A stretch of 41,406 nucleotides of DNA from the NCBI GenBank assembly GCA_003956705.1, contig QZCP01000276.1:1-41406 (forward strand), given 5' to 3'. Below, piece after piece: positions 1 to 10,168 of the stretch (within the stretch, counting starts at the first letter, position 1; every line of letters begins with the position of its first letter). Position numbers and translations under genes: made by a program. The notes below the pieces were generated by a model that made no database searches, was not told the origin of the DNA, and saw only the letters and a list, made by a program, of their open reading frames with translations. This DNA comes from Brevipalpus yothersi. Its lineage: Eukaryota > Arthropoda > Arachnida > Trombidiformes > Tenuipalpidae.

Positions 1-1
1 T

Positions 2-721
2 GATAATTCTACTATCGAATGGGATTGGAGTGATCATGAAGATACACCACCTTCATACGAGCAATTATTCCTCAACAACAACAAAAAGAAAGCCTTAGCT
101 CGTAAAAGGTCAATATATGTTCCAGAAACGCAACCCATATCACCTGGACCATTTACGTCAATAGATGATACCGAAGACGAACAAAGCGTTGACTCCATGA
201 AAACCAAGGTTGAGTCAACTGTACTCTCTAATGACCCCAATCAAAATGGTTCTATTGACGATCATAGTGAAGATGTGTGTGGAACATCTTATCTTGTATC
301 CTCATCTGGTGTACAAGCCAGAGAGTTGACTGATGATCAGATTATTAGCGAGCTATCCACACTAACTGATTTTCCTGCTGAAACTCCTCTATTGACTGAT
401 CAGCAGATGAATGAGCTCATACCTTCAATTGTTAAGGACCTAGGGTCACACCCTGACTCACAGATGACCCTGGGAATTATTGTCAATAGTGAACAGACTA
501 TTGCTGAGAACCGCCCTTCTAAGGACGAAGAGATGATTGACCCGTCTCCTAGTTTCTCACCATTTTCAGAATTATCATATTCACCCACTCTTGAATTTGA
601 TCCACTGAATGGTGATGGATATTCATTCCGACGACCCTCACCTCGTCAACATAGTCCCCATAGTGGCACTGATGACCCCAAGTATGGAATTGGTAGGTCA
701 TCAAGGCGTCGTAAACTGTGA
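2..721 (+). CDS. C-terminal end of an unidentified protein, possibly a retroelement polyprotein (open at left edge)
   Basis: The frame is open from the window's left edge to the TGA at 719-721, so the start lies outside; the first internal ATG is at 197. The product is about 239 residues of acidic, Ser/Pro-rich, low-complexity sequence ending in a basic RSSRRRKL tail. I see no domain. About 55 bases after the stop come seven Gs and then TGTGTTAGCGG, the usual arrangement of a polypurine tract next to a 3' LTR. This context, not the protein itself, suggests the end of a Ty3/gypsy-type Pol or Gag-Pol frame. It could instead be the last exon of a host gene. Confidence 0.4.
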   Translation, partial: DNSTIEWDWSDHEDTPPSYEQLFLNNNKKKALARKRSIYVPETQPISPGPFTSIDDTEDEQSVDSMKTKVESTVLSNDPNQNGSIDDHSEDVCGTSYLVSSSGVQARELTDDQIISELSTLTDFPAETPLLTDQQMNELIPSIVKDLGSHPDSQMTLGIIVNSEQTIAENRPSKDEEMIDPSPSFSPFSELSYSPTLEFDPLNGDGYSFRRPSPRQHSPHSGTDDPKYGIGRSSRRRKL

Positions 722-785
722 AGTTGAGAGCGTCACTTGCTTCTCTCGTGTGAAAACCAGGAACTGTCTTGGTCAACTGGGGGGG

Positions 786-1244
786 TGTGTTAGCGGAAAT
801 AGGTGTCCCTGCTTTACACACTTTGATCAGCCGTGACGGCTGAATATTTATTGTATTTTCTCCTTCTTTTATAAACTAACTCCTCCCATATCTGCTCCCT
901 CATGGATGACTCCCACTATTGACTATAAAATGTCATGCATGACACCCGTTTAGAGAGGCTGGAATAGGCTAGAAAGTAGATGAATAAACTCCTTGTGAAG
1001 TGTTTTAGTTTCTATGTGCTTGTGTACTACTTCTTTCCTTTATGTTCAGTTATGTTCATCTTTAATTTGATACTGTTCATTAAACTGTTCCTTTCTTCAT
1101 TTTAATCTGTTGACACTCAATTTTACCGGGTTGTACTACTAGCCCCGAAATAAGGTTTGATCGCCTGTGAGTTTCTCGCGGCCCGAGTAAAACTTGCAAA
1201 GTCGAGAGTCGAGTGTTCGATTAGCCTAGCAAGCAAGTTGTACA
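786..1244 (+). repeat. Probable 3' LTR of a retrotransposon (right border uncertain)
   Basis: It begins with TGTGTTAGC directly after a G7 run (779-785) that could be the end of a polypurine tract. Inside are a TATA-like ctataaaatg near 923 and an aataaa signal near 982, the order expected for U3 then R. The right end could be near 1118 (…ACTCA) or near 1244 (…GTACA). The 5' LTR is outside the window, so neither the length nor a target duplication can be tested here. Confidence 0.4.
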
Positions 1245-1476
1245 TTCGGCTTTTCCCCTATCATATGTTTCAGATCGAGGTATGAATCTACAGAGAACCA
1301 AATATTTTTTTGCTTTTTATTTTTTGATAGAAAAAATATTTCGTCATGATGTATTGATTACTCTTCATATAAGAACGAATTTGGTGATATTTTTAAATAG
1401 TATTCGAGATAATTTGATTTCGTACAGTTTAAAAATGTTGATGATCAGTAATTTTGATCTTGGCTATTGGCAATAA

Positions 1477-2304
1477 TGGACCAGAGATAATAGGCACCTA
1501 GCATGGTGTATTCTCATATCGTACTTATTTTGTATCCGTTTGGGTGAATATTTGATGCAAAATCGCTCAACTCCATCTTTTACTCGACCTTTCTATATAA
1601 CATACTGTTTCATCAACTTGATCATCATCACTTCCATCTGTTATTCTGGGGTTTCTGAGTTCTTCAGAACATTCTCGAATCGGGGACTTCATGCGCTGGC
1701 TTGTGATGATCACTTTTTGTTGGACAAATATTGGGCCTTCTCATCATGGATCTTCTTGATATATCTTTTTTTTTCGTTCATTGATACATTATTGATGATT
1801 CTCAATAAACACAAAGTCACATTTGTTCACCAATTCCATCATGGTATGACATTTTTCCTTCTATTCTACTTTTATTCTGATATGCCAGCGATAGCTCGAT
1901 GGGTTTTGACTTTGAGTTCCATCGTCCACATCATTATGTATGGGTATTTTACGCTCCGTTCTCTGGGAATCAAATTTTCGAAAAGATGGAACAAAGCTAT
2001 TTTTGGACCTCTGGTTGTTGAGATGGGGATCGGAGCCAATGTTTCTCTGTATCAATTTCTCACCAAAATCACTGGTAATGAATGTCAAACAACCGTATCG
2101 ATATCTTTCATCTCCTTTATGTTCTACTCATCGTTATTTTGGCTCTTTTTACGCCGATATTTTGAAAAAACTTTCAATTACATCGCAAGAATTCTTACAC
2201 TGTTCCCTTCTCTGGCTTTTGATCATCTGAAGAAAAGTTTGTTTATTTTGCTGGAAGAAACCTTTAAGAATCGAGGTTCTCCATCAAATGATAAATTTTC
2301 ATGA
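1477..2304 (+). pseudogene. ELO-family very-long-chain fatty acid elongase-like gene with an in-frame stop near its N-terminus
   Basis: ELO proteins are ER membrane enzymes that condense malonyl-CoA with acyl-CoA. The frame shows the family signature: HQFHH (HxxHH histidine box), HIIMYGYF (HxxMYxYF) and an IDT where the family has KxxELxDT. Hydrophobic segments surround these, and the ELOVL3/6 branch looks closest. The Lys and Glu of the first motif and the Gln of the TxxQ motif are not retained, so activity is doubtful. Family-like sequence extends upstream of the first ATG (1555) as WTRDN…LFCIRLGEYLMQNR, and in the same frame beyond a TAA at 1474-1476 (NFDLGYWQ, stop, WTRDN). Either the gene is a recent pseudogene or translation starts at 1555 and gives about 249 residues. 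The upstream exon was not found. Confidence 0.7.
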
Positions 2305-3974
2305 TACCGTGTGTTATTTAAAGGTGTATGAGACTTTGGAATCCCATAAAATTCTGAAGGAGAGAGATAGAGAGCTATAACTTGGTGGACATTGAGATTA
2401 TAACAGTCGAATTAATTTATGATGCTCAACAGCTTGAACAAAATAATCATTCACCACAAATTTTCGTTTACTAATGCTACCCGCAATATCGTCCATAGCC
2501 GAGCCAGTGTCAGGAAACTTTTCACAATCTCTTTTGACGGTGAAATCAGCTAGAAGATTTTCATCAAGAAACTCTCTCAAACTGTTTCCAAAGCATTTTT
2601 GTCTCATGATGAGTTAAACAAATCCATATTCGAGAGTTCTTAGATTTTTTTTATTGAGAACTCATCTTCCTTGTCCTCATAGTGGATCCACTGGGTCGTG
2701 AATCGATATTAAATCAAAAAAACAATATCGAGCTGATGGATGGATGCTGACTGATTAATTTGAGACTTATTCAAAAAAAATTCGCTCAGAGGAATAGAAT
2801 TTAGGGCTAATCTAGTGGAATCGTTAACGGAACGGGAATTGGCCTGAAAATCGTTGCCATGGTGACCAAACTCGACCTCCCGCCTATCAATGCATTTCAT
2901 TTGAAGCCCAAGTTTGCTCACCAAGTTTCAGCTCTCTGCCTCAGCTGAGCACTTGCGTATCGAATCCTAAAGATTCATACATCTTATAATAACACACTGT
3001 ACAACGTAAAATAAAAGTCCACATGCAACATAACTGAAATCACTTCGATGATGAATTGCAATAAAAATTAGTCCAAACACTGTTTTGTTCTAACCACACG
3101 ATTGCCACTGTTGCGATCTCTTGCTATTTACTCTTAACTGAAGAATTGAGTTGATCATAAGTATTCCAGAACAATCAAAAGGCTCAAATTCAGGAAACTT
3201 TTATTTGATCCTGGAGAAAGGGACAGTGATTCTGGACCGACAATGTAACCCATTCCATAAAATGGAAGATAAAATTTCAGCACCTGTAAGGTTCAGCTGT
3301 TTTCTTCTTTATTGCAATCAAGTAGAATATACATATAACATGCATACATGTGCATTTTAGATGTTAATGTAATCACACGTTAAAAATACTACTGCTTGAA
3401 AATTAGAATACAGTTCGTGAAAGGAGAGATTAGTGTCGTTACAACTCAATGGTCAATTGAAGCTCAGCCTCAACTTAATACAGTTGTGGAATCTGTAAAC
3501 TTCTCATAAAAAACGATTAAATCAGAGTCCTCCTCAACATGTTGTTGAACATTTCATCCCTACAATTAAAAGGACTAACATTGATCGCTAGTAGAAAATT
3601 TCACCCAAAACAAAACTCATATTCCAGCCAAAACTGTCTCATGACATGAGTAGTTAGCTGGACGAAAATATAGTGCCAAGTCTTCGAATGATATTAAATA
3701 GAACCCTAGAAAAGGAAGAATGAGAAGAAGAGAAGAAAATGTTCAAGAAAATTAACTCGCATCAAATTGATGTCAGTTCGAATGAATACGATGAATTTTA
3801 ATGGCTGTGATGCACCTGTCATGATGATTGGATGGAAAAAGCAAAATCTCCATTAATCGTTTGTTTCATGTGTTCTGAAGACATATGCTATGCGTTGTTA
3901 ACTAATCAAATTAAGTGTTCATCAGATAAAACCATGAATTTTATCGAATAGAGTTTAGTAAACCATGTAATATA
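2305..3974. other. Intergenic region without a recognisable gene
   Basis: Only short frames occur here. The longest minus-strand one (2398-2607, 69 residues) includes FLDENLLADFTVKRD, which faintly recalls the start of a BTB domain but is too short to call. No RNA gene or clear repeat was seen. Confidence 0.5.
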
Positions 3975-5028
3975 ATGAATTCAAATCTATTCTTCAGCCT
4001 AGTAGTATGTGTCTTCTTATTTGTTGATGGCTTAGATGATGTGGGTAAGAAAAGAGAAAATTGATGTTTTATATCATGAATGTTTTGGAAATCCAATCCA
4101 TTATAAATTATAAATTACTTCGCCTGAACGCTAGGTTTCCCAACTTTATCAAGGAATAAAATCGAAAAAATCTGTTCAGATTACAAGAAAAATCTTCCTC
4201 TAGGATTGTCTAGGAAAGAGATGGATGAGTTCTTAGAACAAAGGGTCATTCATGAGATAATTCTTCAAAAAAGATATGAGAAAAAGCTAAACAACAAGAA
4301 CTTTGGGTAAAATCATCAAAAAAGTCATGAAGCATTTCACTCTTAGAATTTCCATTCCCTACAGAATTACTGATGGTCAGAAAATCGATATCAATACAAA
4401 TAGTGAAGTCGGTGAAAACGGCCAATTGTTCAAAGAGGCTGCTTTTGGTACAGATTCATCAACCAGCGCCAATCTTTTCTCATTTTTTCTCGATCAAGAC
4501 AATAACAGAGTGTCAGATTCAGATTTTAATCAGCTCTCAACGCTTCTTACTATTTCTGCCAATTTGGGACGAAAACATTTAAAGAAAAAGGGGGAGAAAA
4601 TCGAGTCTAATATTTTGCGAAGCTTAGAAGATGATTCATTAGAACTGGGAGCGTGTGAAGACGAGATTGGAGCTGTTTATGGTCGATTAATCAAATTTTT
4701 CAGGCTAGCTCAAGCTGGCACAGAATCATCGAGTCAGAAACCTCAGGCAAACTTGGCAAAAGGGGAAGGATTCTCTTCCAAAAAGTCATTTGATGTTCCA
4801 GAATCGAATTCAACCTCAATCAAAACCACCTATGGAATCAAGTCTGGTGGATATTTGCTTCACTCAGATAACATCGCAACTGGAGAAGCATCCAGTACTG
4901 TGCGAAGTGAGCTAACTGACATACAAACCCACAATAGCTACAAAAACTCCAAAATCAAGATCAACAGATTGGCATTATCTCCTTTCAGTCCTTTCAGAAT
5001 CAGTTCGAGTATGGATTCTTCTAATTAA
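3975..5028 (+). CDS. Secreted protein of unknown function, three exons (3975-4044, 4135-4306, 4365-5028)
   Basis: I assembled this gene from splice signals. Exon 1 encodes MNSNLFFSLVVCVFLFVDG, a typical signal peptide, and ends at a GTAAGA donor in phase 1. Exon 2 follows an acceptor ending gctag and ends at GG|GTAAAA in phase 2. Exon 3 follows a pyrimidine-rich tract ending ccctacag. The phases match at both joins, the introns are 90 and 58 nt, and the product is 301 residues. Exon 2 is Lys/Glu-rich and probably helical; exon 3 is Ser/Asn-rich, with an acidic patch (SLEDDSLELGACEDEIG) and few cysteines. No domain was recognised. A secreted or salivary role is only inference from the signal peptide. 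The first two exons are too short to be found by simple ORF listing. Confidence 0.75.
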
Positions 5029-5190
5029 ACTAATTTCTCAAGGTCCTTCAAGAGGCGATGGAAAAGTGATGCTTTTTTTCATCATTTGATTTCTCTCTTC
5101 AAAAGAGTATCTGATGAACTTCTCTCTCTTCAACCTTCTTTCTTTACATATTTATAATTGAAGAATTTTCCATGGAATTTCATTCACAAT

Positions 5191-6183
5191 TCATTGTGAG
5201 GTATCAGTAACATTTGGGATAGAGGATTTGCAATAAAATTCATTTAATATTTGAACCAATGTCTCATTTATCTTTAATTTATCTTGCCCTGAGTGACCAT
5301 ACAATAGTTCACCATTGTTGTCCAGGACCAGTTCCATCTCTGGGTGAATGGATTGTACATGAATCCTCGTAAAGATTTGACATGGAAATCCCCTTGAACG
5401 CAAAAACAAAAGAAAGCAATTTAAATTATGTTTGATTTTCTTATTTTTCAACCTACCTTTCTGAATTATTGCTTCCAATTCTGCAGGCTGAACTAACATA
5501 TTGTAAGGATGGAGCCCTTGAGGAGCAAGACCTAAAATTTTTTCAGCCATTAAAATGTGGCAAAAATATGCAGCAAAAGTCCTATTGATTGTTGTGATGA
5601 TAAAATATCCACCTGGTTTAATCAATTTCATACAGTTCATGATGAATTCCTCTACATTATCCACGTGCTCGACCACCTCGGAAGCAACAACAGCGTCGAA
5701 CTCAACCGTTTCCTGTTGCCTGATCAGATCTTCAACCGATATATTTTTATACTTGAGATTCTTCTTAAGATGAGGAGAAAACTCATTCATGTGTTCTTCA
5801 GCAGCTTCCATACTTTCCTTGGATATATCGATTCCAATCACTTGAGCTCCAAGCTTTGCGAGAGGTTCACACAATAGTCCACCTCCACAGCCAACATCTA
5901 TGATATGGAAACCATCAAGAGGTTTATCCTGATCATTCGGCTTCTTATTACCCAAAAGTGTGTCTTGCACAAGAGGTACACGAAGCTCGTTCATAATGTA
6001 CAAGGCATACATGGAACCTTCTTTACTTTCCCACCAATCGAATTTTCGACCCTCGTAGATATTATTAGATTTTGCCACTTTCGAATCGACATTGCTACCA
6101 CTGTCGTCTATCTGCTGAACTTTTGGGTCAATTTTCTGGGACTTGGCGGAATTGTCTAGAGTGTAAGAGCTACTGATATACAT
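5191..6183 (-). CDS. COQ3: Ubiquinone biosynthesis O-methyltransferase COQ3 (mitochondrial)
   Basis: COQ3 uses S-adenosylmethionine for the two O-methylations of the coenzyme Q ring at the mitochondrial inner membrane. SAM motif I is IIDVGCGGGLLCEPLAKLG; the motif II region is DAVVASEVVEHV, followed by LIKPGGYFIITTINRT, all characteristic of UbiG/COQ3. Upstream, WW and MNELRVP match the family N-domain. A 60-nt in-frame stretch at 5393-5452 (minus strand, AG|GTTGAA … TTCAAG|G) looks like an intron; removing it restores the spacing to the family's C-terminal region (QKGR|GFPCQ), giving 310 residues. The C-terminus is divergent. The first ATG at 6183 lies just after a possible acceptor (caatccag) with a stop upstream in frame, so an upstream exon carrying the mitochondrial targeting peptide is likely but was not found. 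Confidence 0.9.
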   Translation of the reverse strand: MYISSSYTLDNSAKSQKIDPKVQQIDDSGSNVDSKVAKSNNIYEGRKFDWWESKEGSMYALYIMNELRVPLVQDTLLGNKKPNDQDKPLDGFHIIDVGCGGGLLCEPLAKLGAQVIGIDISKESMEAAEEHMNEFSPHLKKNLKYKNISVEDLIRQQETVEFDAVVASEVVEHVDNVEEFIMNCMKLIKPGGYFIITTINRTFAAYFCHILMAEKILGLAPQGLHPYNMLVQPAELEAIIQKGRLKNKKIKHNLNCFLLFLRSRGFPCQIFTRIHVQSIHPEMELVLDNNGELLYGHSGQDKLKINETLVQILNEFYCKSSIPNVTDTSQ

Positions 6184-6457
6184 CTGGATTGAGCTAGAGA
6201 GTTGAGTTTAGGTAGAAAACTTTGGTGATAATTATATTCAAAATTCAGCAACACTCTAACTGACAAAATTTGTGGAATCACAACTGAAAAAAGAGAAATG
6301 ATGAAAAATTCATCAATTGCAGTAGGGAAGCGAAGAGAACCGAGCAAATAATTCTGATATTTTAAATATCATATGAGCTGTCATATTGAAACTTACTCAT
6401 AGATAATTCACAACTAATGTCTCTCAGATCACTTGAATCTCGAGTAGAACTCAATCA

Positions 6458-6458
<1 letters not shown>

Positions 6459-6540
<82 letters not shown>
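6459..6540. repeat. (GA)n microsatellite
   Basis: About 40 uninterrupted GA units followed by a short (GAAA)n tract. It lies in the roughly 760 bases between COQ3 and the P450, where I see no gene. Confidence 0.95.
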
Positions 6541-6543
<3 letters not shown>

Positions 6544-7108
6544 AAGAAAGAAAAAAAAGAGACTGTTTGCATTGAGTAACGATCCCGACACAGTTTTGTG
6601 AGCCAGTAGTTTTACACCTTTTTTTGATCAACCTTGGTGGCAGAATAATGATTTTATCATCACTCTCAACTCAGAAAGAGAAAGAATTTAATGGTTGACA
6701 TTTTTTGCTCAATGAGCGTTGTAGCGTAACAAGAACATTCGTACTTGTATGTCCTTAAGAGAAGGATTTTTTTTTCGAATTCTCTTTCTTTTGCTGCGAG
6801 TTCAGTATTAGTTTCGAGGCTATTCCAGAATTGAGGGCTGCAAGGTAGCAAAGGGAAAAAATTTATGAAAGAATTTTTGGGCATGTTTATTTGAGTTCTA
6901 TCGACGAAAATGACGACAAAAGAGATAAAAAGGATGAATGTGAGAAAAGAAAAAATATGAGTGTGTTGACTACAAATTAAAAATTTCCACGCCGAAAGAG
7001 ATATACAGCTCTAGTAATTTGTTTCCAGAGGCAATATTCAAATATCTCTGTAAGGTGATTAGATCTAAGGCTTGATTAAAGTGCACCATCGTCAAATGAA
7101 ATATCATG

Positions 7109-8841
7109 TTATCTACCAACTGAGCTTCTTGAAATAAATTTGAATCTCAGAGGTTTCCCAGGTCTAAGTCCCCATTCATCTAGATTGATTTGGATATTTT
7201 CTTGTTCAACGGGAATAACAAGGAACCGCTTGAGGAGGTTGATAGCAATTATTTTCAATTCGAAGAGACCAGAACGTTCGCCAATACAGCGTCTTGGGCC
7301 ATTACCGAATGGAATATACCAATGTACTGGTATCTTTGGAAATTTATCTGATTCAAAACGAGATGGATCAAATACGAAAGGATCTGGATATATACGTTCA
7401 TCATGATGGATCTCATAAACACCGACACATGTTTGGGTTCCTTGCGGTAGAATATGATTGCCTAATTGTATATCTTCTCCCAATACCCGAATTAACTTTG
7501 GTACAGAAGGATGCATTCGCAAAGTTTCTCTAACACAGCAGTCCAGATATTTCAGCTCATTAACCTGTGTTAGAGTCAAATTTGGATTCTTTTCATCAAA
7601 ATCGGATAATTCTGTGTACACTCTTTCTTGAACTTCTGGATTGCATGCAAGTCTATGCATTAGCCAGAGGAAGGCGAAATTAAGTGTCTCATAGCTACCA
7701 GCTACAATATTGGCAGTTTCATCAACAATTGCTTTGAGTTTTAAATTTCCAAAACCTTCCTCTTTTCTTAGATAGGCATCTATCATATAATCTAAGAAGG
7801 CATTACAATGTGATGATTCCTGGTTATCTTTTCGCTCTCTACGTTTTTCAATTTTATGATCTATGATTGCTTGAAGATTAACTCTAAGATCTCTCTCATA
7901 GTCTCTTATACCGTTCATTTTTCTGTAAAACCAATCAGTCGAATCAAATCATCTTAATGGAGATGAAGATCGAGCTAGTGAATTATCAAGGAATCCTATT
8001 CCATCTCTCAATAATCCCATTGAACGATCTTCGTCCAAATTGGCATCAAGACCAAAAACAGTCTCTGAAATGATGAACATTCGATACTTGATGAAAATCG
8101 GAGCCAACTCTACCTCTCCCCCATTTTTTGATATCAATTCGTCTATCATATTATTGGTATGCTTGAAAATTATCGAGGCGAACTGCTCAAATATATTGGG
8201 TACCAAGGAAGGAGTCACCAAGTTTCTCCGATCGTGCCATTCTTGATCTGATAAACACATTAGACCTTTAAAATCTGCACATAGCTTGCTTGCTGGCCAT
8301 CCTCGATTCAAGGAATGTTTGTTTTTGAAAATTTTCTTCATGAAAAAGAGATAAAAAATACCATTCAGTATTGAGTAGCAGACTTTTTACATCCTAATAA
8401 ACTTACAGCAGCTAGATCAGCAGACACAATGTATGCTATCGGATAAAGTGTTATCCAAATGATGTAGAAACCAGATTTCGTTCTAAACTCTTCCGCTAAT
8501 TCGACAAAATGAGCCAATGGGTCATCTAATTCAGATAGAAATATTTTTAGTTATTGGTTGTAAGTCCACATGTCATATTAATGGGTGTTGTTAGTGTTAT
8601 GTGGAAGAATTATTTTCATATCATGAATGAGAAAACTTGATTACAAATGTGATCCACAAGTTTACTTACGACGATGGGTCCAGAATTTCAACAAATTTCC
8701 AGCTAAAATATTTCTAGGTGTTGGATGAGGTAGTTTCCAGAGCTTAACGATACGATGGATGACACTTCCCAGATTACATAGAGTCCACAAGAACCAGAAG
8801 AATACAATTGTCAAAACAAAAAACAAGAGATTAATAAACAT
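7109..8841 (-). pseudogene. CYP4-like cytochrome P450, complete three-exon structure with one in-frame TGA
   Basis: Exon 1 (8841-8670) gives an N-terminal membrane anchor starting MFINLLFFVLTIVFFWF and ends at GTAAGT in phase 1. Exon 2 is 8525-8407, and exon 3 runs from 8335 to the stop at 7109. Phases agree, introns are 144 and 71 nt, and the total is 505 codons, normal for a microsomal P450. Visible motifs are the I-helix AGSYET, the K-helix ETLR, FDPSRF, and the heme loop FGNGPRRCIGERSG with the thiolate Cys near residue 447. The only lesion is a TGA at 7951-7949 (about codon 226) between SSSPLR and FDSTDWFYRKMNG, where homology continues without a gap; a former TGG is the simplest reading. 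No GT donor is placed to splice it out. It may be a very young pseudogene, a segregating null allele or a base error. P450s of this clan oxidise lipids and xenobiotics at the ER. Confidence 0.85.
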
Positions 8842-9230
8842 TGCAACAAGATTTTGGATAATCAGGCATTCGAATTCTCAATGATGTTTCGAATAATTGC
8901 AAAAGATCGATCTCCTCAGTGAAAGTGAGCATGATAGTGAGCTCTTCGAGAGAAGTCTCCTTCAGGCTATTATTTCTTGATTACTGGTGAATGATGTCCA
9001 GTTTTTTCGAGTCCGCATATCGATTCGAATGGAGCTCATTAGTTGAAGACTTGATAGCAAGCAGCCACTGTAGTCAAAATGATTTGATACGAATTTTTTT
9101 CCTAGTACAAATCGTGATCAGGGCCCAATGATGATACTACCTGAATCGAACTTCTCTGAGATATCATGTTAGAACGGATATCCGAATGCTTTCGCTCGAT
9201 CATTAGATACTTAACTGCAGTAATTTTCTT

Positions 9231-9273
<43 letters not shown>

Positions 9274-10168
9274 GAATAAACATTCATGGGATTGAAAGAT
9301 CTGGTTACTCTCGATAAGTATATCAAATCTCTCAATCATTCGCACCTTGACAGATATTTCGAAACTGGGATGATTTTATCTGTAACAGGAAGAAAGGAGG
9401 TCAGTATCTATCTTAATTATCAGTTAAATTCGCTCTCGAAAAGAGAGAAGATAAAAAAGAACGTCCACATTCTTCATGATTAACGCTATCGCGAGGATCA
9501 CGAGTTTTCTGCCAAAATTAAGTTCCATGTCTAGTATTGATACAAATTTTGAGAATAAAATCATTCCTGGTCTTAAATTTGATAATCTATCAATAGAGAT
9601 CTGAGTACCAAAATGTAATACCCACCTTTGGGCTTAGATATCTCACTCGTAGCTGTTTCGAATGAATCTATAGAATTTCGGTTGATGACTTTCTTTTATT
9701 GAATTTGGATCATCACCATAATATATATCATGTGTTGCATGAATAGATGAATAGATGAGTGATAGATGAATCTGATGTCTGAGTTCCCAGATTCTTCTAA
9801 AAGTGTGAAATGGTTGAATATTGAAACTGATCATTCGACACAGTTCGATAGAGTGGAGCGTGTAAAAAACAATCATTCGATCATAAACAATTCATAGTCC
9901 CAAACATAATCGAATGGGTAATGGTTGCTGAGTCTCACCATCAGTAAAACAAGAGAAAAAAATTGTATCATCGTCTCTATAGTCAGTTTCTCGCTGAAAA
10001 AAATCTCTGATCCCTAGAAGTAAAACTCAGAATTGCTTTCACTTCTTTCTCGAATGCTGCGCAACACATGGAAAACTTATGAAAACTTTCATCAGACAAG
10101 CTTCGCAAATCTTTAAAAGCTCCAAAAATTCAATTCAGTGTCTTAGGTAAATAGATACAATTTCGAGG
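8842..10168. other. Intergenic part of duplicated block, with (CT)n at 9234-9268 and a conserved small open frame
   Basis: Most of 9050-9715 recurs at 12575-13310. It includes a CT microsatellite and a short frame starting at ATG 9286 (MGLKDLVTLDKYIKSLNHSH…) that ends at a donor-like GGAG|GTCAGT near 9399. The frame is preserved in the second copy apart from its ATG. It may be an upstream exon of the neighbouring plus-strand IR gene, but I could not connect the phases. Confidence 0.4.

Noticed and set aside
4303..5028. Stand-alone gene starting at 4303
   Set aside because: The first codon is TTG, and a phase-matched acceptor at 4364 links the frame to two upstream exons with a signal peptide.
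7949..7951. Selenocysteine or programmed readthrough at the TGA in the P450
   Set aside because: P450s are not selenoproteins, and the codon sits where a Trp or other ordinary residue fits. A nonsense change is the simpler reading.
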